Positions 32,346-40,892 of a stretch of 64,000 nucleotides of DNA are shown piece by piece. The stretch is from NCBI RefSeq assembly GCF_963360655.1, contig NZ_OY725712.1, positions 62,001-126,000 of the forward strand, read 5' to 3'. The translations under genes and the position numbers were made by a program. Each line of letters begins with the position of its first letter. Position 1 is the first letter of the stretch. Below the pieces are notes generated by a model that was not told where the DNA came from, did not search any database, and saw nothing but the letters and a program-made list of their open reading frames with translations. This DNA is from Collinsella aerofaciens (GTDB taxonomy: Bacteria; Actinomycetota; Coriobacteriia; Coriobacteriales; Coriobacteriaceae).

Positions 32346-33203
32346 ATGTCCGATAGCAGCAAGAGCGCACTCTCCCTTATTAGCACACACAGGGGGTACA
32401 GCGAGTCCGAGCAGCGCATTGTCGACTATATCCTAGAGCACCAGTCCGAGGCACCGCGTCTGACAGCCGCCCAGCTCTCGCGCGCCGCCGCAACCTCCGA
32501 GGCAACCGTCTCGCGCTTCTGCCGCAAACTGGGTTTTGGCAGTTTTCGCAGTTTCCAGTTTTCACTAGCGCGCGATCTGGAGAGCCAGCGCAACGAAGGC
32601 CTCACCGACGAGGTCTCGCTCGACAATATGGAGCAGAGCCTCAAGAATATTCTCGCTGCCAAGGTAAGCGAACTCAATGCGACTATCGATGGTATTGACC
32701 ACGACACACTGGCAGCCGTCGTGCACGCGTTTAAGAACGCAGGGGCTATCGAGTTTGCTGCCGTAGGCAACACCAACGCCGTCGCGCTCGACGCGACGTT
32801 TAAGTTTTCGCAGCTGGGCCTTCGCTGCATGGCAAGCACCATCAGCGAGACTTCGATTGGGTTTGCGCTTACGCTGCGCCCCGGCGACGTCATCGTTCTG
32901 ATCTCGAACTCCGGCAAGTCGCGCCGACTGAATCGCATGGCAAAAGCGGCTCGCGACTGCGGCGCAACCGTAGTCGTCATCAGCAGCGACAGCAAATCCC
33001 CGCTCGCGCGCCTGGCAGACTACACCTTTAATACCGTCAACCACGAAGCACTACTGACAACGGGCGACTTCGCGTTCTCCAAGATGAGCGCCACGATGAT
33101 CATCGAGGTCATCTACAACTTCCTGCTGCCCGAAATCGAAGACGCCCGCGAGCATATCAGCTACTACGAAGAGCTCATCCAGCCGGATAAGGTTGTGGAG
33201 TAA
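32346..33203 (+). CDS. RpiR-family sugar-responsive transcriptional regulator
   Basis: A 285-residue regulator. The N-terminal HTH_6 domain spans about residues 1-77, with AAQLSRAAATSEATVSRFCR as the recognition region and LGFGSFRSFQFSLARDL after it. A SIS phosphosugar-binding domain covers about 110-260, with LTLRPGDVIVLISNSGKSRR and VVVISSDSKSPLARLADYTF. It is divergent from the fructose EIIBCA gene and shares its intergenic palindrome, so it probably controls that gene in response to a sugar phosphate. ATG at 32,346 follows AGGAGC; an ATG at 32,325 is possible. Confidence 0.9.
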   Translation: MSDSSKSALSLISTHRGYSESEQRIVDYILEHQSEAPRLTAAQLSRAAATSEATVSRFCRKLGFGSFRSFQFSLARDLESQRNEGLTDEVSLDNMEQSLKNILAAKVSELNATIDGIDHDTLAAVVHAFKNAGAIEFAAVGNTNAVALDATFKFSQLGLRCMASTISETSIGFALTLRPGDVIVLISNSGKSRRLNRMAKAARDCGATVVVISSDSKSPLARLADYTFNTVNHEALLTTGDFAFSKMSATMIIEVIYNFLLPEIEDAREHISYYEELIQPDKVVE

Positions 33204-33211
33204 AATGCGTA

Positions 33212-33244
33212 GTGGGACAAAAATTTCAGTCTATTTTGTCCCAC
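33212..33244. repeat. hairpin between convergent rpiR and recN
   Basis: GTGGGACAAAA pairs with TTTTGTCCCAC around an 11-base loop. The T-run is inside the stem, so classical termination is uncertain in either direction. A single copy of the same GTGGGACAAAATT-TCAG motif recurs near 50,140. Confidence 0.5.
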
Positions 33245-33262
33245 CAACACCGCTGATACGAC

Positions 33263-34891
33263 CTAACCTCGAGCTTCTTCGAGCATCTGCTTTGCGTGCG
33301 CCAGGCTAGCCTCGGACTGATCGCCGCTCAACATGCGGGCGATCTCGGCGGTACGCGCTTCGCCGGTTACCTCGTCCAAATGCGTCTGGGGAACATCGCC
33401 TGGTTCCTTGCTGACAACATAATGCTTGTCGGCCATGACGGCGACCTGCGCCAAGTGGGTTACGACAATCACCTGATGCGTAGAGGCGAGATCTGCCAGC
33501 ACGCCCGCGAGTGCACGCGCCGTGGAGCCACCGACACCGGCATCGACCTCGTCAAACACCAGCGTATCGACACCGTCCGCGTTACCGAGGACAACCTTGC
33601 TTGCAAGCATGACGCGGCTGAGCTCGCCGCCCGACGCAATGCGGCGCAGGGGACGTGGCGTCAAGCCGGCACCGCTGCGGTATAGCAGCTCGTAGCTCGA
33701 AGGACCAACGGGCGTCCACTCAGCACGGGGAAGATCGCGCGACTCCCAGACGAGCTCGGCACTACCCATCTCCAAGCGCGCCATCTGGCGGCCAACCTCG
33801 TGGCAGAAGCGCGGGGCCGCCGTATTGCGTGCGCGCTTAAGTGCCTTGGCAGCGGCAAACAACTCGCGCTCGGCGCTCCCGAGTGCCTCACGCGCCTTTT
33901 TGATCTGCTCATCGCCATCATCGACCAGGGACAGCAGCTCTTGCGAGCGATCGCGCATGGCAAAAACATCGTCCATGGTGGGACCCCACTGACGCAACAG
34001 GCCCTTGAGGTCGGAATATCGCTCACGCATGCGTGCGAGCTCGCGCGGGTCGAAGGCGACGCCATCGCGATAGGTACGAAGCTCGTTCGCGCAATCCTCA
34101 AGGGAGATACAGGCATCCGAAAGCGCATCGGCAATGTCGCCCAGTTTGCGATCGACGGTAGCCATTCGGGAAAGTTCTGCCACGGCGCTGTTCACGGCGT
34201 CGAGCGCTCCCCCTTCGGAGGCAAGCGATGCATGGGCATCGTTAGCTGTGGCAACCAGTACCTCGGCATGTTCGGAGCGCGGCAGCAGTTCCTCGAGTTC
34301 CTCATACTCGCCCGGTTTGGGGTCGACCTCGCCGATGCGCTCGAGCGCAAAGCGCGCTTCCTCGACGCGACTCCCCCGCGCACGTGAGGCCTCCTCGACG
34401 CGACGGACCTCCTTGGCAGCCGCGCGCGAGGCTTTAAAGCAAGCACGGTAGTGCTCGAGCGCCTCGAGCGCAGAGCGTCCCGCCCAGGCATCGACCATCG
34501 CAACGTGATGCGCCGGATCGAGCAAGCGCTGGTGCTCGTGCTGGCCGCACAGATCCATCATCACGCCGACGCGCTCCGAAAGCTCGCGCACACTGGCAAT
34601 GCGACCGTCAATCTTCACGCGGCTGCGGCCCTCGGCAGAAAGGCTGCGCTGTACGGTGAACCCCTCCGTGTCGTGCGGTCCGTCGAAGAGTCGCGCCTCG
34701 ACGCTCGCCAGTGCCTCGCCCTCGCGCACCGTCGACGAATCCGCACGCTCGCCCAAAATTAGCTTGAGGGCCGAGAGCAGCGCGGTCTTGCCGGCGCCAG
34801 TCTCGCCAGTCAGGACAGTCAGGCCGGCACTCGGCACCAGCGTCGCCTCGCGAATGAGTGCAATGTTATAAACCTGCAGCTCATCGATCAT
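33263..34891 (-). CDS. recN: DNA repair protein RecN
   Basis: SMC-like ATPase used in double-strand-break repair. The 542-residue protein begins MIDELQVYNIALIREATLVP and has Walker A VLTGETGAGKTALLSAL near 28-44. The central coiled-coil half is rich in Glu/Ala/Arg. The C-terminal half carries the ABC signature IASGGELSRVMLASKVVL and Walker B TLVFDEVDAGVGGSTARALA, then the D-loop/H-loop region HQVIVVTHLAQVAVMAD. The start overlaps the nadK stop by 11 bases. The recN-nadK-tlyA order is common in Gram-positive genomes. Confidence 0.95.
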   Translation of the reverse strand: MIDELQVYNIALIREATLVPSAGLTVLTGETGAGKTALLSALKLILGERADSSTVREGEALASVEARLFDGPHDTEGFTVQRSLSAEGRSRVKIDGRIASVRELSERVGVMMDLCGQHEHQRLLDPAHHVAMVDAWAGRSALEALEHYRACFKASRAAAKEVRRVEEASRARGSRVEEARFALERIGEVDPKPGEYEELEELLPRSEHAEVLVATANDAHASLASEGGALDAVNSAVAELSRMATVDRKLGDIADALSDACISLEDCANELRTYRDGVAFDPRELARMRERYSDLKGLLRQWGPTMDDVFAMRDRSQELLSLVDDGDEQIKKAREALGSAERELFAAAKALKRARNTAAPRFCHEVGRQMARLEMGSAELVWESRDLPRAEWTPVGPSSYELLYRSGAGLTPRPLRRIASGGELSRVMLASKVVLGNADGVDTLVFDEVDAGVGGSTARALAGVLADLASTHQVIVVTHLAQVAVMADKHYVVSKEPGDVPQTHLDEVTGEARTAEIARMLSGDQSEASLAHAKQMLEEARG

Positions 34892-35741
34892 GACGGACTC
34901 CGTAGAATACGCGGCTCACCGAGTTATAGAAGCTCTCGGGGCCGTAATCCAGCAGCAACACATCTCCGGGCCCGCGGCGCACCGCCACGCTCTCAACGGT
35001 GCCATCGCAGGTAATAAACTGTCCATCGATAGCGATCGCCGGAACGCTCGGGCGATCATCGGACATAAAGATTTCGACGACATCACTCGGCGAGGTCAAA
35101 AAGGCACGAGCCTGAATGGTGTGCGGCGCAATGGGTACGCAGACCATGCCCGTATAGTCGGGGCTCACGATGGGGCCACCGGCACTGAGCGCGTAACCCG
35201 TAGAACCAGTCGCCGTGGACACGACCACGCCGTCGCCACGCAGACGGTCGATATGATGGCCGGACACCGTGATGTCGAACTCGACCATATCGGACAGCGG
35301 ACCGCGGGTAAGCGCCATGTCGTTGAGGGCGAAGGTGCGCACGACATCCTTCGTACCGTCTTCGCGCACGGACACGATATCCGCGGCGATGGTGGCGCGA
35401 CGGCTCACGTGCAGCTCACCGGACAGGGCGTCGCTCACGACCTGCAGGATGTCGCGCTCCTCGGGGCTCGCAGCAGTTAGAAAGCCCAGGTGACCATAGG
35501 AAAGACCGAGGATAGGAATCTCACGATGGTTGAGGATGCGGGCAGCGCGCAGCAACGTACCGTCGCCGCCGAGCGTAATGACCAGATCGGAGCCGTCAAT
35601 ATCAGGCGTGCTCTGAATCTTGGATCGCTGGTCGGCAGCCCATGCGACCTCATAGCCCTGGCGAGTCAGCCAAAGCTCGAGCATCAGGCCGCTCTCGACC
35701 GCCTCTTGCTTGTAGTAATTGGGAACCAGAAAGACCTTCAT
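34881..35741 (-). CDS. nadK: NAD kinase
   Basis: Phosphorylates NAD to NADP. The 286-residue protein has the family motifs GSDLVITLGGDGTLLRAARI near 50-69, ILGLSYGHLGFLTAASPEE, FALNDMALTRGPLSDMVEFD, GDGVVVSTATGSTGYALSAG, and PIAPHTIQARAF. The NE/D element is present as NDMA. ATG at 35,741 overlaps the tlyA stop as ATGA. Downstream is recN, overlapping. No lesion. Confidence 0.95.
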   Translation of the reverse strand: MKVFLVPNYYKQEAVESGLMLELWLTRQGYEVAWAADQRSKIQSTPDIDGSDLVITLGGDGTLLRAARILNHREIPILGLSYGHLGFLTAASPEERDILQVVSDALSGELHVSRRATIAADIVSVREDGTKDVVRTFALNDMALTRGPLSDMVEFDITVSGHHIDRLRGDGVVVSTATGSTGYALSAGGPIVSPDYTGMVCVPIAPHTIQARAFLTSPSDVVEIFMSDDRPSVPAIAIDGQFITCDGTVESVAVRRGPGDVLLLDYGPESFYNSVSRVFYGVRHDR

Positions 35742-36541
35742 AGCGTTGCAGCTTTCTCGCTCATAACCGATACCTGGGATTGCAGCTCGTCTTGCGAGCG
35801 ATCGCCGGGGTCAAATCTCGTGCCGTACAGGAAAAACTCAACGTTGCCCTTGGCACCATGAATGGGCGACACGCACACATCGACCGGGAACAGGCCCTTG
35901 GCAGCAAAGAGTTCAACCGCCGCCACGAGTGTATCGCGGCGCACGGCGGGATCGGTCACAATGCCGCCCTCGCCCACCAGCGCCGCCGGAGCCTCAAACT
36001 GCGGCTTTACGAGCGTGCAGAATGCACCCGTAGGCGCCAGGCACGCCAGTACCGCATCGATAATGTTCGCGATGCTGGTAAACGAGACATCACACACAGC
36101 CAGGTCGATAGTGCCGGCATAGCCAAGCTCAGGCAGCTGCGTCACGTTTGTGCGCTCATGCAGCGTCACGCGATCGTCCTGGCGCAACGACCAATCGAAC
36201 TGGGCGCGACCCACGTCCACCGAGACAACGGTCGCAGCTCCGCGCTTGAGCAGACAATCGGTAAAGCCGCCGGTAGAGCAGCCCACATCCAGACAGGCAA
36301 GGCCCGTCGGATTGATGCCAAACGCATCAAGCGCGCCTTCGAGCTTAAGACCGCCGCGGCCAACATAGGGAATGCGCCCCTTCACATGCAGCGGCAGCCC
36401 CGGGATCACCTTAAGGCCCGGCGAAGTCAAGCGCTCACCGCCACTCGAGACCAAGCCGGCCATAAGAGTGCGAAGGGCATCCGCGCGATCGGCGCAGATG
36501 CCCTGTGAAATCAGTTCGTCATCAAGACGCACGCGTTTCAT
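35738..36541 (-). CDS. tlyA: TlyA-family rRNA 2'-O-methyltransferase
   Basis: Two-domain protein of 267 residues. The N-terminal S4 RNA-binding domain has MKRVRLDDELISQGICADRA. The FtsJ-like methyltransferase has YVGRGGLKLEGALDAFGI, SAM motif ACLDVGCSTGGFTDCLLKRG and VDVGRAQFDWSLRQDDRV. In other Actinomycetota TlyA methylates 16S and 23S rRNA, and loss affects capreomycin susceptibility. The ATG at 36,541 gives the usual N-terminus; an ATG at 36,550 is three codons upstream. It overlaps nadK downstream. Confidence 0.92.
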   Translation of the reverse strand: MKRVRLDDELISQGICADRADALRTLMAGLVSSGGERLTSPGLKVIPGLPLHVKGRIPYVGRGGLKLEGALDAFGINPTGLACLDVGCSTGGFTDCLLKRGAATVVSVDVGRAQFDWSLRQDDRVTLHERTNVTQLPELGYAGTIDLAVCDVSFTSIANIIDAVLACLAPTGAFCTLVKPQFEAPAALVGEGGIVTDPAVRRDTLVAAVELFAAKGLFPVDVCVSPIHGAKGNVEFFLYGTRFDPGDRSQDELQSQVSVMSEKAATL

Positions 36542-36576
36542 GAATGCCATCAACCATTCGTATCCGGAGATGCGGC

Positions 36577-36816
36577 CTAGCTATCCTGGGATTCGTTTGC
36601 CGCATCCTCATCGTATTCCTGCTCGAGCTTGTCGGCCTCACGCGGCGTCAACTCAAACTTGTCGACCATATCGACCGCGCGGGAGCCCAGCTCAATCGCT
36701 TCGTCAAACAAATCGAGCGAACGCTCCAAGGAGGTATCCTTGGAGCGAACGGTAGCGATGATCTGATCCAGACGGTCCGAAATCTCATCAAAGTTACGGA
36801 CAGAACCCTCTGGCAT
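36577..36816 (-). CDS. xseB: exodeoxyribonuclease VII small subunit
   Basis: A 79-residue helical protein: FDEISDRLDQIIATVRSKDT followed by SLERSLDLFDEAIELGSRAV matches the XseB helix pair, and an acidic tail ends EQEYDEDAANESQDS. It forms the exonuclease VII complex with XseA, but no xseA is next to it here, which is unusual. ATG at 36,816 lies 2 bases before the nusB stop codon in sequence order, so the two are coupled. Confidence 0.85.
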   Translation of the reverse strand: MPEGSVRNFDEISDRLDQIIATVRSKDTSLERSLDLFDEAIELGSRAVDMVDKFELTPREADKLEQEYDEDAANESQDS

Positions 36817-36818
36817 GG

Positions 36819-37406
36819 CTACTCCTCGACGGAGTCGGCCTCGACGGCCTCAGCAGCGTCCGCATCCTCGGCCAACACACCAGCCTCAGCCTGGGCAACC
36901 GCAACCTTAGCGGCAGCCTCGGCAGCCTGTGCCTCCTCGCGAGCGCGATCCTCGGCCAGCAGCTCCTGGTATAGGTCCTCGCCCGGCAGCTCCTCGCTGC
37001 GAGCGATCTTGCCCAGCACGCCGTTGACGAACGACGCGGACCGGTCGGTGCCATAGGCCTTGGCAAGCTCGACGGCCTCGTTGATCACGATGGCGTCCGA
37101 GACCTCCTCGTCGGTGAGGAAACGCATCTCGTAAACGGCGATACGCAGCAGATTGCGGTCGGCACCGGGCATGCGCATAAGATCCCAGTTCTTGGCAACG
37201 GAGCGCAGAGCGCAGTCGATGCGGTCGATATGCTCGTAGGCACCGCGGCACAGCTCCAGCGCATAGGGGTCGAGGGGACCCTTCGAGATCAGGAAACCAC
37301 CCTCGAGGACGCGCTCGAGCGGGCTGTCCGTGGCCTCGGCCTGGAACAGCAGCTGCAGCGCCTGACTGCGGGCAAGCGTACGCCCGCGATAAACCTTAAG
37401 GCTCAA
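36819..37406 (-). CDS. nusB: transcription antitermination factor NusB
   Basis: RNA-binding helical protein for rRNA antitermination. The 195-residue product has LARSQALQLLFQAEATDSPL near 11-30, AYEHIDRIDCALRSVAKNWD near 56-75, and DRNLLRIAVYEMRFL followed by AIVINEAVELAKAYG, then the family ending VNGVLGKIAR near 127-136. A tail of about 55 residues, rich in Ala and Glu, goes beyond the usual family length and is probably disordered. It sits between asp23 and xseB in a compact operon. Confidence 0.93.
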   Translation of the reverse strand: MSLKVYRGRTLARSQALQLLFQAEATDSPLERVLEGGFLISKGPLDPYALELCRGAYEHIDRIDCALRSVAKNWDLMRMPGADRNLLRIAVYEMRFLTDEEVSDAIVINEAVELAKAYGTDRSASFVNGVLGKIARSEELPGEDLYQELLAEDRAREEAQAAEAAAKVAVAQAEAGVLAEDADAAEAVEADSVEE

Positions 37407-37409
37407 AGG

Positions 37410-37772
37410 TTACTCCTTGGGGAAAACGAGGCCGTCGATGCAAACGTCAACACGCTCAACCTCAACGCCAACCTGGGCATCGATGGCAGCGACCACGGCA
37501 GCGCGAACGGCCTCGGCGAGTTTCTTGAACGGATAGCCAAAGAACACCACGACACGCACGGTGAGTGCGAGCTTGTCGCCAACGACCTCGGCCTCGACAG
37601 CCGGCTCGGAAGCCGGGGCCTTGGACGAGAGCATCATGGAGACAAGGTTGGTGGCAAGGTCCTTGACGCCAACGGAGGCGATGCCCTCGACATCCGACAC
37701 GGCGCGCGAGACGATGGCGGTCAAAACATCGGGCGAAATGCCGATGCCGTCAATCTTGATTTCCTGGGGCAT
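37410..37772 (-). CDS. Asp23/Gls24-family protein
   Basis: A 120-residue small alpha/beta protein. It has IDGIGISPDVLTAIVSRAVS, then EGIASVGVK near 29-37, and after a variable loop AEVVGDKLALTVRVVVFFGY and KKLAEAVRAAVVAAIDA. This is the layout of the Asp23/Gls24 family linked to envelope stress. Members are often found near nusB and efp in Gram-positive bacteria, as here. The precise role is unknown. The start at 37,772 lies behind CTAGGAGG. Confidence 0.88.
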   Translation of the reverse strand: MPQEIKIDGIGISPDVLTAIVSRAVSDVEGIASVGVKDLATNLVSMMLSSKAPASEPAVEAEVVGDKLALTVRVVVFFGYPFKKLAEAVRAAVVAAIDAQVGVEVERVDVCIDGLVFPKE

Positions 37773-37796
37773 GAGTCCTCCTAGAAGAGTTGGTTG

Positions 37797-38360
37797 CTAG
37801 ACGCGGGAGACGAACTTGCCGTCGCGGGTGTCAACCTTGATGACCTCGCCCTCGTTGAGGTACATGGGGACCTGGATGACAGCGCCGGTGTCGATCGTGG
37901 CCGGCTTGGTGGAACCCTGGACGGTATCGCCCTTAAAGCCCGGGTCGGTCTGGACGATGGTGGTCTCGATGAACATCGGCGGGGTCACGCCCATGAGCTC
38001 ATCGTCGGCGAAGAGCAGCTGGCAGATGTCGTTCTCGCGCAGCCACTTGGAGTTCTCGCCCACCATGTCCTCGGGAACGGGAACCTGCTCATAGGACTCG
38101 TTGTCCATGAAGATGTAGTCGGTGCCATCGTTGTAGAGGTACTGGAACTCACGGGTGGTGAGCATGACGCTCTCGAACTTGGTGCCGGCGTTGCAGGTGT
38201 TCTCGACGACGCGGCCGCTCTTGATGTCGCGGGTCTTGTAGCGCACAAACGCGCCGCCCTTGCCCGGCTTGACATGCTGGAACTCGACGATGGTGTAGAC
38301 CTTGTCCTTGATACGGAGACCGAGGCCGTTCTTGAAGTCGGCGGTAGAAATGGTAGGCAT
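37797..38360 (-). CDS. efp: translation elongation factor P
   Basis: Relieves ribosome stalling at polyproline. The 187-residue protein has the three beta-barrel domains: MPTISTADFKNGLGLRIKDK, the tip loop HVKPGKGGAFVRYKTRDIKS with Lys34 as the likely modification site or its equivalent, GVTPPMFIETTIVQTDPGFK, and the C-terminal signature KPATIDTGAVIQVPMYLNEG then IKVDTRDGKFVSRV. ATG at 38,360 follows AGAAAGGTCGCT. No gene for an EF-P-modifying enzyme is visible in the window. A terminator of the upstream peptidase gene ends about 95 bases before it. Confidence 0.95.
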   Translation of the reverse strand: MPTISTADFKNGLGLRIKDKVYTIVEFQHVKPGKGGAFVRYKTRDIKSGRVVENTCNAGTKFESVMLTTREFQYLYNDGTDYIFMDNESYEQVPVPEDMVGENSKWLRENDICQLLFADDELMGVTPPMFIETTIVQTDPGFKGDTVQGSTKPATIDTGAVIQVPMYLNEGEVIKVDTRDGKFVSRV

Positions 38361-38454
38361 AGCGACCTTTCTTGTTATGGGCAGAACGCACAAGCGTCCA
38401 AATTACATACGACAGAAATTATACACTTGCAGACGGCGCCTGCGGCGAGCGCAT

Positions 38455-38496
38455 AAAAAGAGAACGCGGGGCGTCCGAATCGATTCGGACGCCCCG
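38455..38496 (-). terminator. terminator after pepP
   Basis: CGGGGCGTCCGAAT and ATTCGGACGCCCCG (38,467-38,496) pair perfectly around CG. On the minus strand CGTTCTCTTTTTATG follows. It lies about 25 bases past the peptidase stop. Confidence 0.85.
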
Positions 38497-38519
38497 CCCC
38501 AAAAATCTATCGAAATGGG

Positions 38520-39650
38520 CTAGCAATCGATGACGTGCAGGTCGTGCGGGGTCTTGGTGAAAGGCTCGTAGCCGTTCTCGGTGACCACGCCGTAATCCTC
38601 CAGGCGCACGCCGCCCACGCCGGGCAGGTAAACGCCGGGCTCCATGGTGACAACCGAGCCGATCGCGATGGTGTTCTTGCTGCGGTTGAAGTTGGGCAGC
38701 TCGTGGATGTCGATACCGACGCCGTGGCCCAGGCCATGATTGTAGTAATCGCCATAGCCGGCATCGCCGATGATCTTCTTGCAAAGCTTGAAGATGTCGT
38801 TACCCTCAACGCCCGGATGGATGGCGGCGACGCACTCCTCGTGCGTGCGGCGCACGAGCGCGTACAGGTCGAGCTGCTCCTGCGTGGGCTCGCCCATCAC
38901 GACGGTGCGCGTCATGTCGGAGCGGTAATCGCAGTAGCCCGCGCCGTAATCCATGAGAACGAAATCGCCCTTCTCGATCACGCGATCGCTCGGCACGGCA
39001 TGCGGGTTGGCGGTGTTGGGACCGCTCGCCACGATGGAGCCGAAGGCAAGGCTGTCGGCGCCGTTGGCGAACATAAAGTTCTCGAGCTCGTTGCGAACCT
39101 GCTTCTCGGTCATACCGGGCTTAATAAAGCCGAGCATATGCTGGAAAGCGGCATCGGTGATCGACTGCGCATGGCGCATAAGCTCAATCTCCTCGGCATC
39201 CTTGATGGCGCGCATCTTGCGGATGTCGTCGTGCATCAGCGGTAGGATGCAGGCGACGGAACGGTCCTCCAGGCCGCGCTGAATACCCTGGTAGAAGTTA
39301 ATCTGCATATCGTCCTCGACAGCACAGACACGGCACTTGTTAGCCGCAATCTTGCCGGCGACCCAGCCGGGGATGGTACCCTCGTCCATGTCGTAAACCC
39401 AGGGGCTGCCGGCGGGCGTGTTCTCCTCAAAGCTGTTGAGGTAGCGCGAGTCGGTATGGAACAGGCACTGGTCGGCCGTAATAAACGCCGCGTGCGGGAA
39501 TTCAAAGGTGTAATCGAAAACGCCCTTCACGCCCGTAAGCCAACGAAGATTGGCCTCGTCGCGCACCACGATGGCGTCGTAGCCACGCTCGGCCATCAGG
39601 GCACGGACACGCTCGATACGACCGGCAGGACCGGCAGCAAACTCAGACAT
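38520..39650 (-). CDS. pepP: M24-family Xaa-Pro aminopeptidase
   Basis: Removes an N-terminal residue preceding proline. The 376-residue protein has a creatinase-like N-domain (IERVRALMAERGYDAIVVRD, LTGVKGVFDYTFEF) and an M24 catalytic domain from about residue 150. The five metal ligands can be followed: DYGAGYCDYRSDMTRTVVMG (two Asp), HGLGHGVGIDIHELPNF (His), VVTMEPGVYLPG (Glu), and VRLEDYGVVTENGY (Glu). The start at 39,650 has AAGAAAGGAATCTGC upstream. The 132-base gap to the AroB-like gene holds an imperfect hairpin built on ATCGCATGCGAT. Confidence 0.92.
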   Translation of the reverse strand: MSEFAAGPAGRIERVRALMAERGYDAIVVRDEANLRWLTGVKGVFDYTFEFPHAAFITADQCLFHTDSRYLNSFEENTPAGSPWVYDMDEGTIPGWVAGKIAANKCRVCAVEDDMQINFYQGIQRGLEDRSVACILPLMHDDIRKMRAIKDAEEIELMRHAQSITDAAFQHMLGFIKPGMTEKQVRNELENFMFANGADSLAFGSIVASGPNTANPHAVPSDRVIEKGDFVLMDYGAGYCDYRSDMTRTVVMGEPTQEQLDLYALVRRTHEECVAAIHPGVEGNDIFKLCKKIIGDAGYGDYYNHGLGHGVGIDIHELPNFNRSKNTIAIGSVVTMEPGVYLPGVGGVRLEDYGVVTENGYEPFTKTPHDLHVIDC

Positions 39651-39782
39651 GCAGATTCCTTTCTTGTTGTCTCTATATAGACGGGACGGGTCTCAACCGA
39701 ACGACGGAATCGCATGCGATCCGCAACCGATTGGAAACCCGCCCCTCAACATGATACGAAAGAGGATGGAAGTCAATAAATC

Positions 39783-40892
39783 TTAGAGAAGTTCTTTACG
39801 AGAAGCCAAGTAGGCGTGAGCATGGCGCTTAAGAACCTCGTCCTCAACGTTCGTTAGGCGAATGGCGCCGAGTGCCGCGGGCAGCGGCAACATGCTGCGG
39901 TTCGAGCGTGCAAACTGCTGCTTGCGGAACTCCTCGATATATGCGGCAGACTCCAGATCGAAGGCAAGTTCCTCGATACCAAAGTCCTCCAAGCAGTCAT
40001 CGACCTCAAAGACGTAATCGATATCGAAATCGCAGGCATCATGTGCAAGGCGTGCCTCAAAGCGAATGCCCTCGGACAACAGCTGGTAGGCAGGGGCCTG
40101 CGAAGCGGCATCGCCCAAGCAGGCGCGCAGGGTACGCTCCCCCGTCTTGCCAAAATCGAGCGCATGGCGAGCGCTCGGGTTCGTGGCCATCAGTACGTCC
40201 TTGCGGGCAGTCTGAGACCATTGAACGGCATTGACGAGCGCGACCTCCTCGCCCGCGAGAATCTCGGGGACGGTCTCAGTAAACTGATTCCAACGGGACT
40301 TACTGCTCGAAAGCATGGTGCCAACAAGTACCACATAGCCGAGCTTGAGGTCCTCGGGGTCCGCCTCGCGAACAAGGTCGAGGTCACACACGACCAAGCC
40401 CGGTTCGGGACGGAACGCGATAGCGGGAAGCGCATTCGACGACGAGGCAATGAGCGGCTTCATGGTCGTCGCGACCGTGAGCATGGCGTCAAAGGTCGTC
40501 GGCAGCAGCGCGCACTCGGTTCGGCCACACCACTGGTTGGCGCACCAGCTAACAACCGAGCAGGTTGCGGCATCGCCAACGGCGACAACCAGATCGTCGC
40601 AGGTAATGCCGTTGGCAGACAAGGCGCCAAAGATAGCATCGGCATCGGCCAGCGTGGCACCAGCAGGCGAAACCTCAAGGGAGAACTGCGACACGGCAAA
40701 ACCGGCGTCGACCAGCGCATGCTCGACGACCTCATCAAAACGTTCTGACGAGGCGGAGTTCCAAACCACCATCGCGCGCTTAGGCTTGCCCACAGCCGAG
40801 GCAAACATACGCGACAGCTCATCGAACGCGCCCAATCCGACACGGACATCGACGCTGCGGTTTTGGAAATTGATCAGTTGGCGGCGAATCAT
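39783..40892 (-). CDS. degenerate 3-dehydroquinate synthase homologue, probably inactive
   Basis: A 369-residue protein with the AroB layout: LINFQNRSVDVRVGLGAFDE at the start, VVAVGDAATCSVVSWCANQW where AroB has GGGVxGDxxGF, ALLPTTFDAMLTVATT where AroB has VPTTLLAQVDSSVGGKT, and GLVVCDLDLVREADPEDLKL. The zinc ligands of AroB appear lost: the Glu of LAEVIKYG is replaced in LGYVVLVG, the GHTFGH pair is FGKTGERTL, and the HGEAVAIG histidine is absent in SEGIRFEARLA. The SVGGK cofactor element is also gone. It lies in an operon with aroK (ATGA overlap), so it may have regulatory or structural value, or be decaying while still open. Confidence 0.75.
   Translation of the reverse strand: MIRRQLINFQNRSVDVRVGLGAFDELSRMFASAVGKPKRAMVVWNSASSERFDEVVEHALVDAGFAVSQFSLEVSPAGATLADADAIFGALSANGITCDDLVVAVGDAATCSVVSWCANQWCGRTECALLPTTFDAMLTVATTMKPLIASSSNALPAIAFRPEPGLVVCDLDLVREADPEDLKLGYVVLVGTMLSSSKSRWNQFTETVPEILAGEEVALVNAVQWSQTARKDVLMATNPSARHALDFGKTGERTLRACLGDAASQAPAYQLLSEGIRFEARLAHDACDFDIDYVFEVDDCLEDFGIEELAFDLESAAYIEEFRKQQFARSNRSMLPLPAALGAIRLTNVEDEVLKRHAHAYLASRKELL

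Noticed and set aside
33212-33244. Hairpin between rpiR and recN as a standard terminator
   Set aside because: The T-run lies within the stem, and no T-run follows on either strand; kept as a repeat instead.
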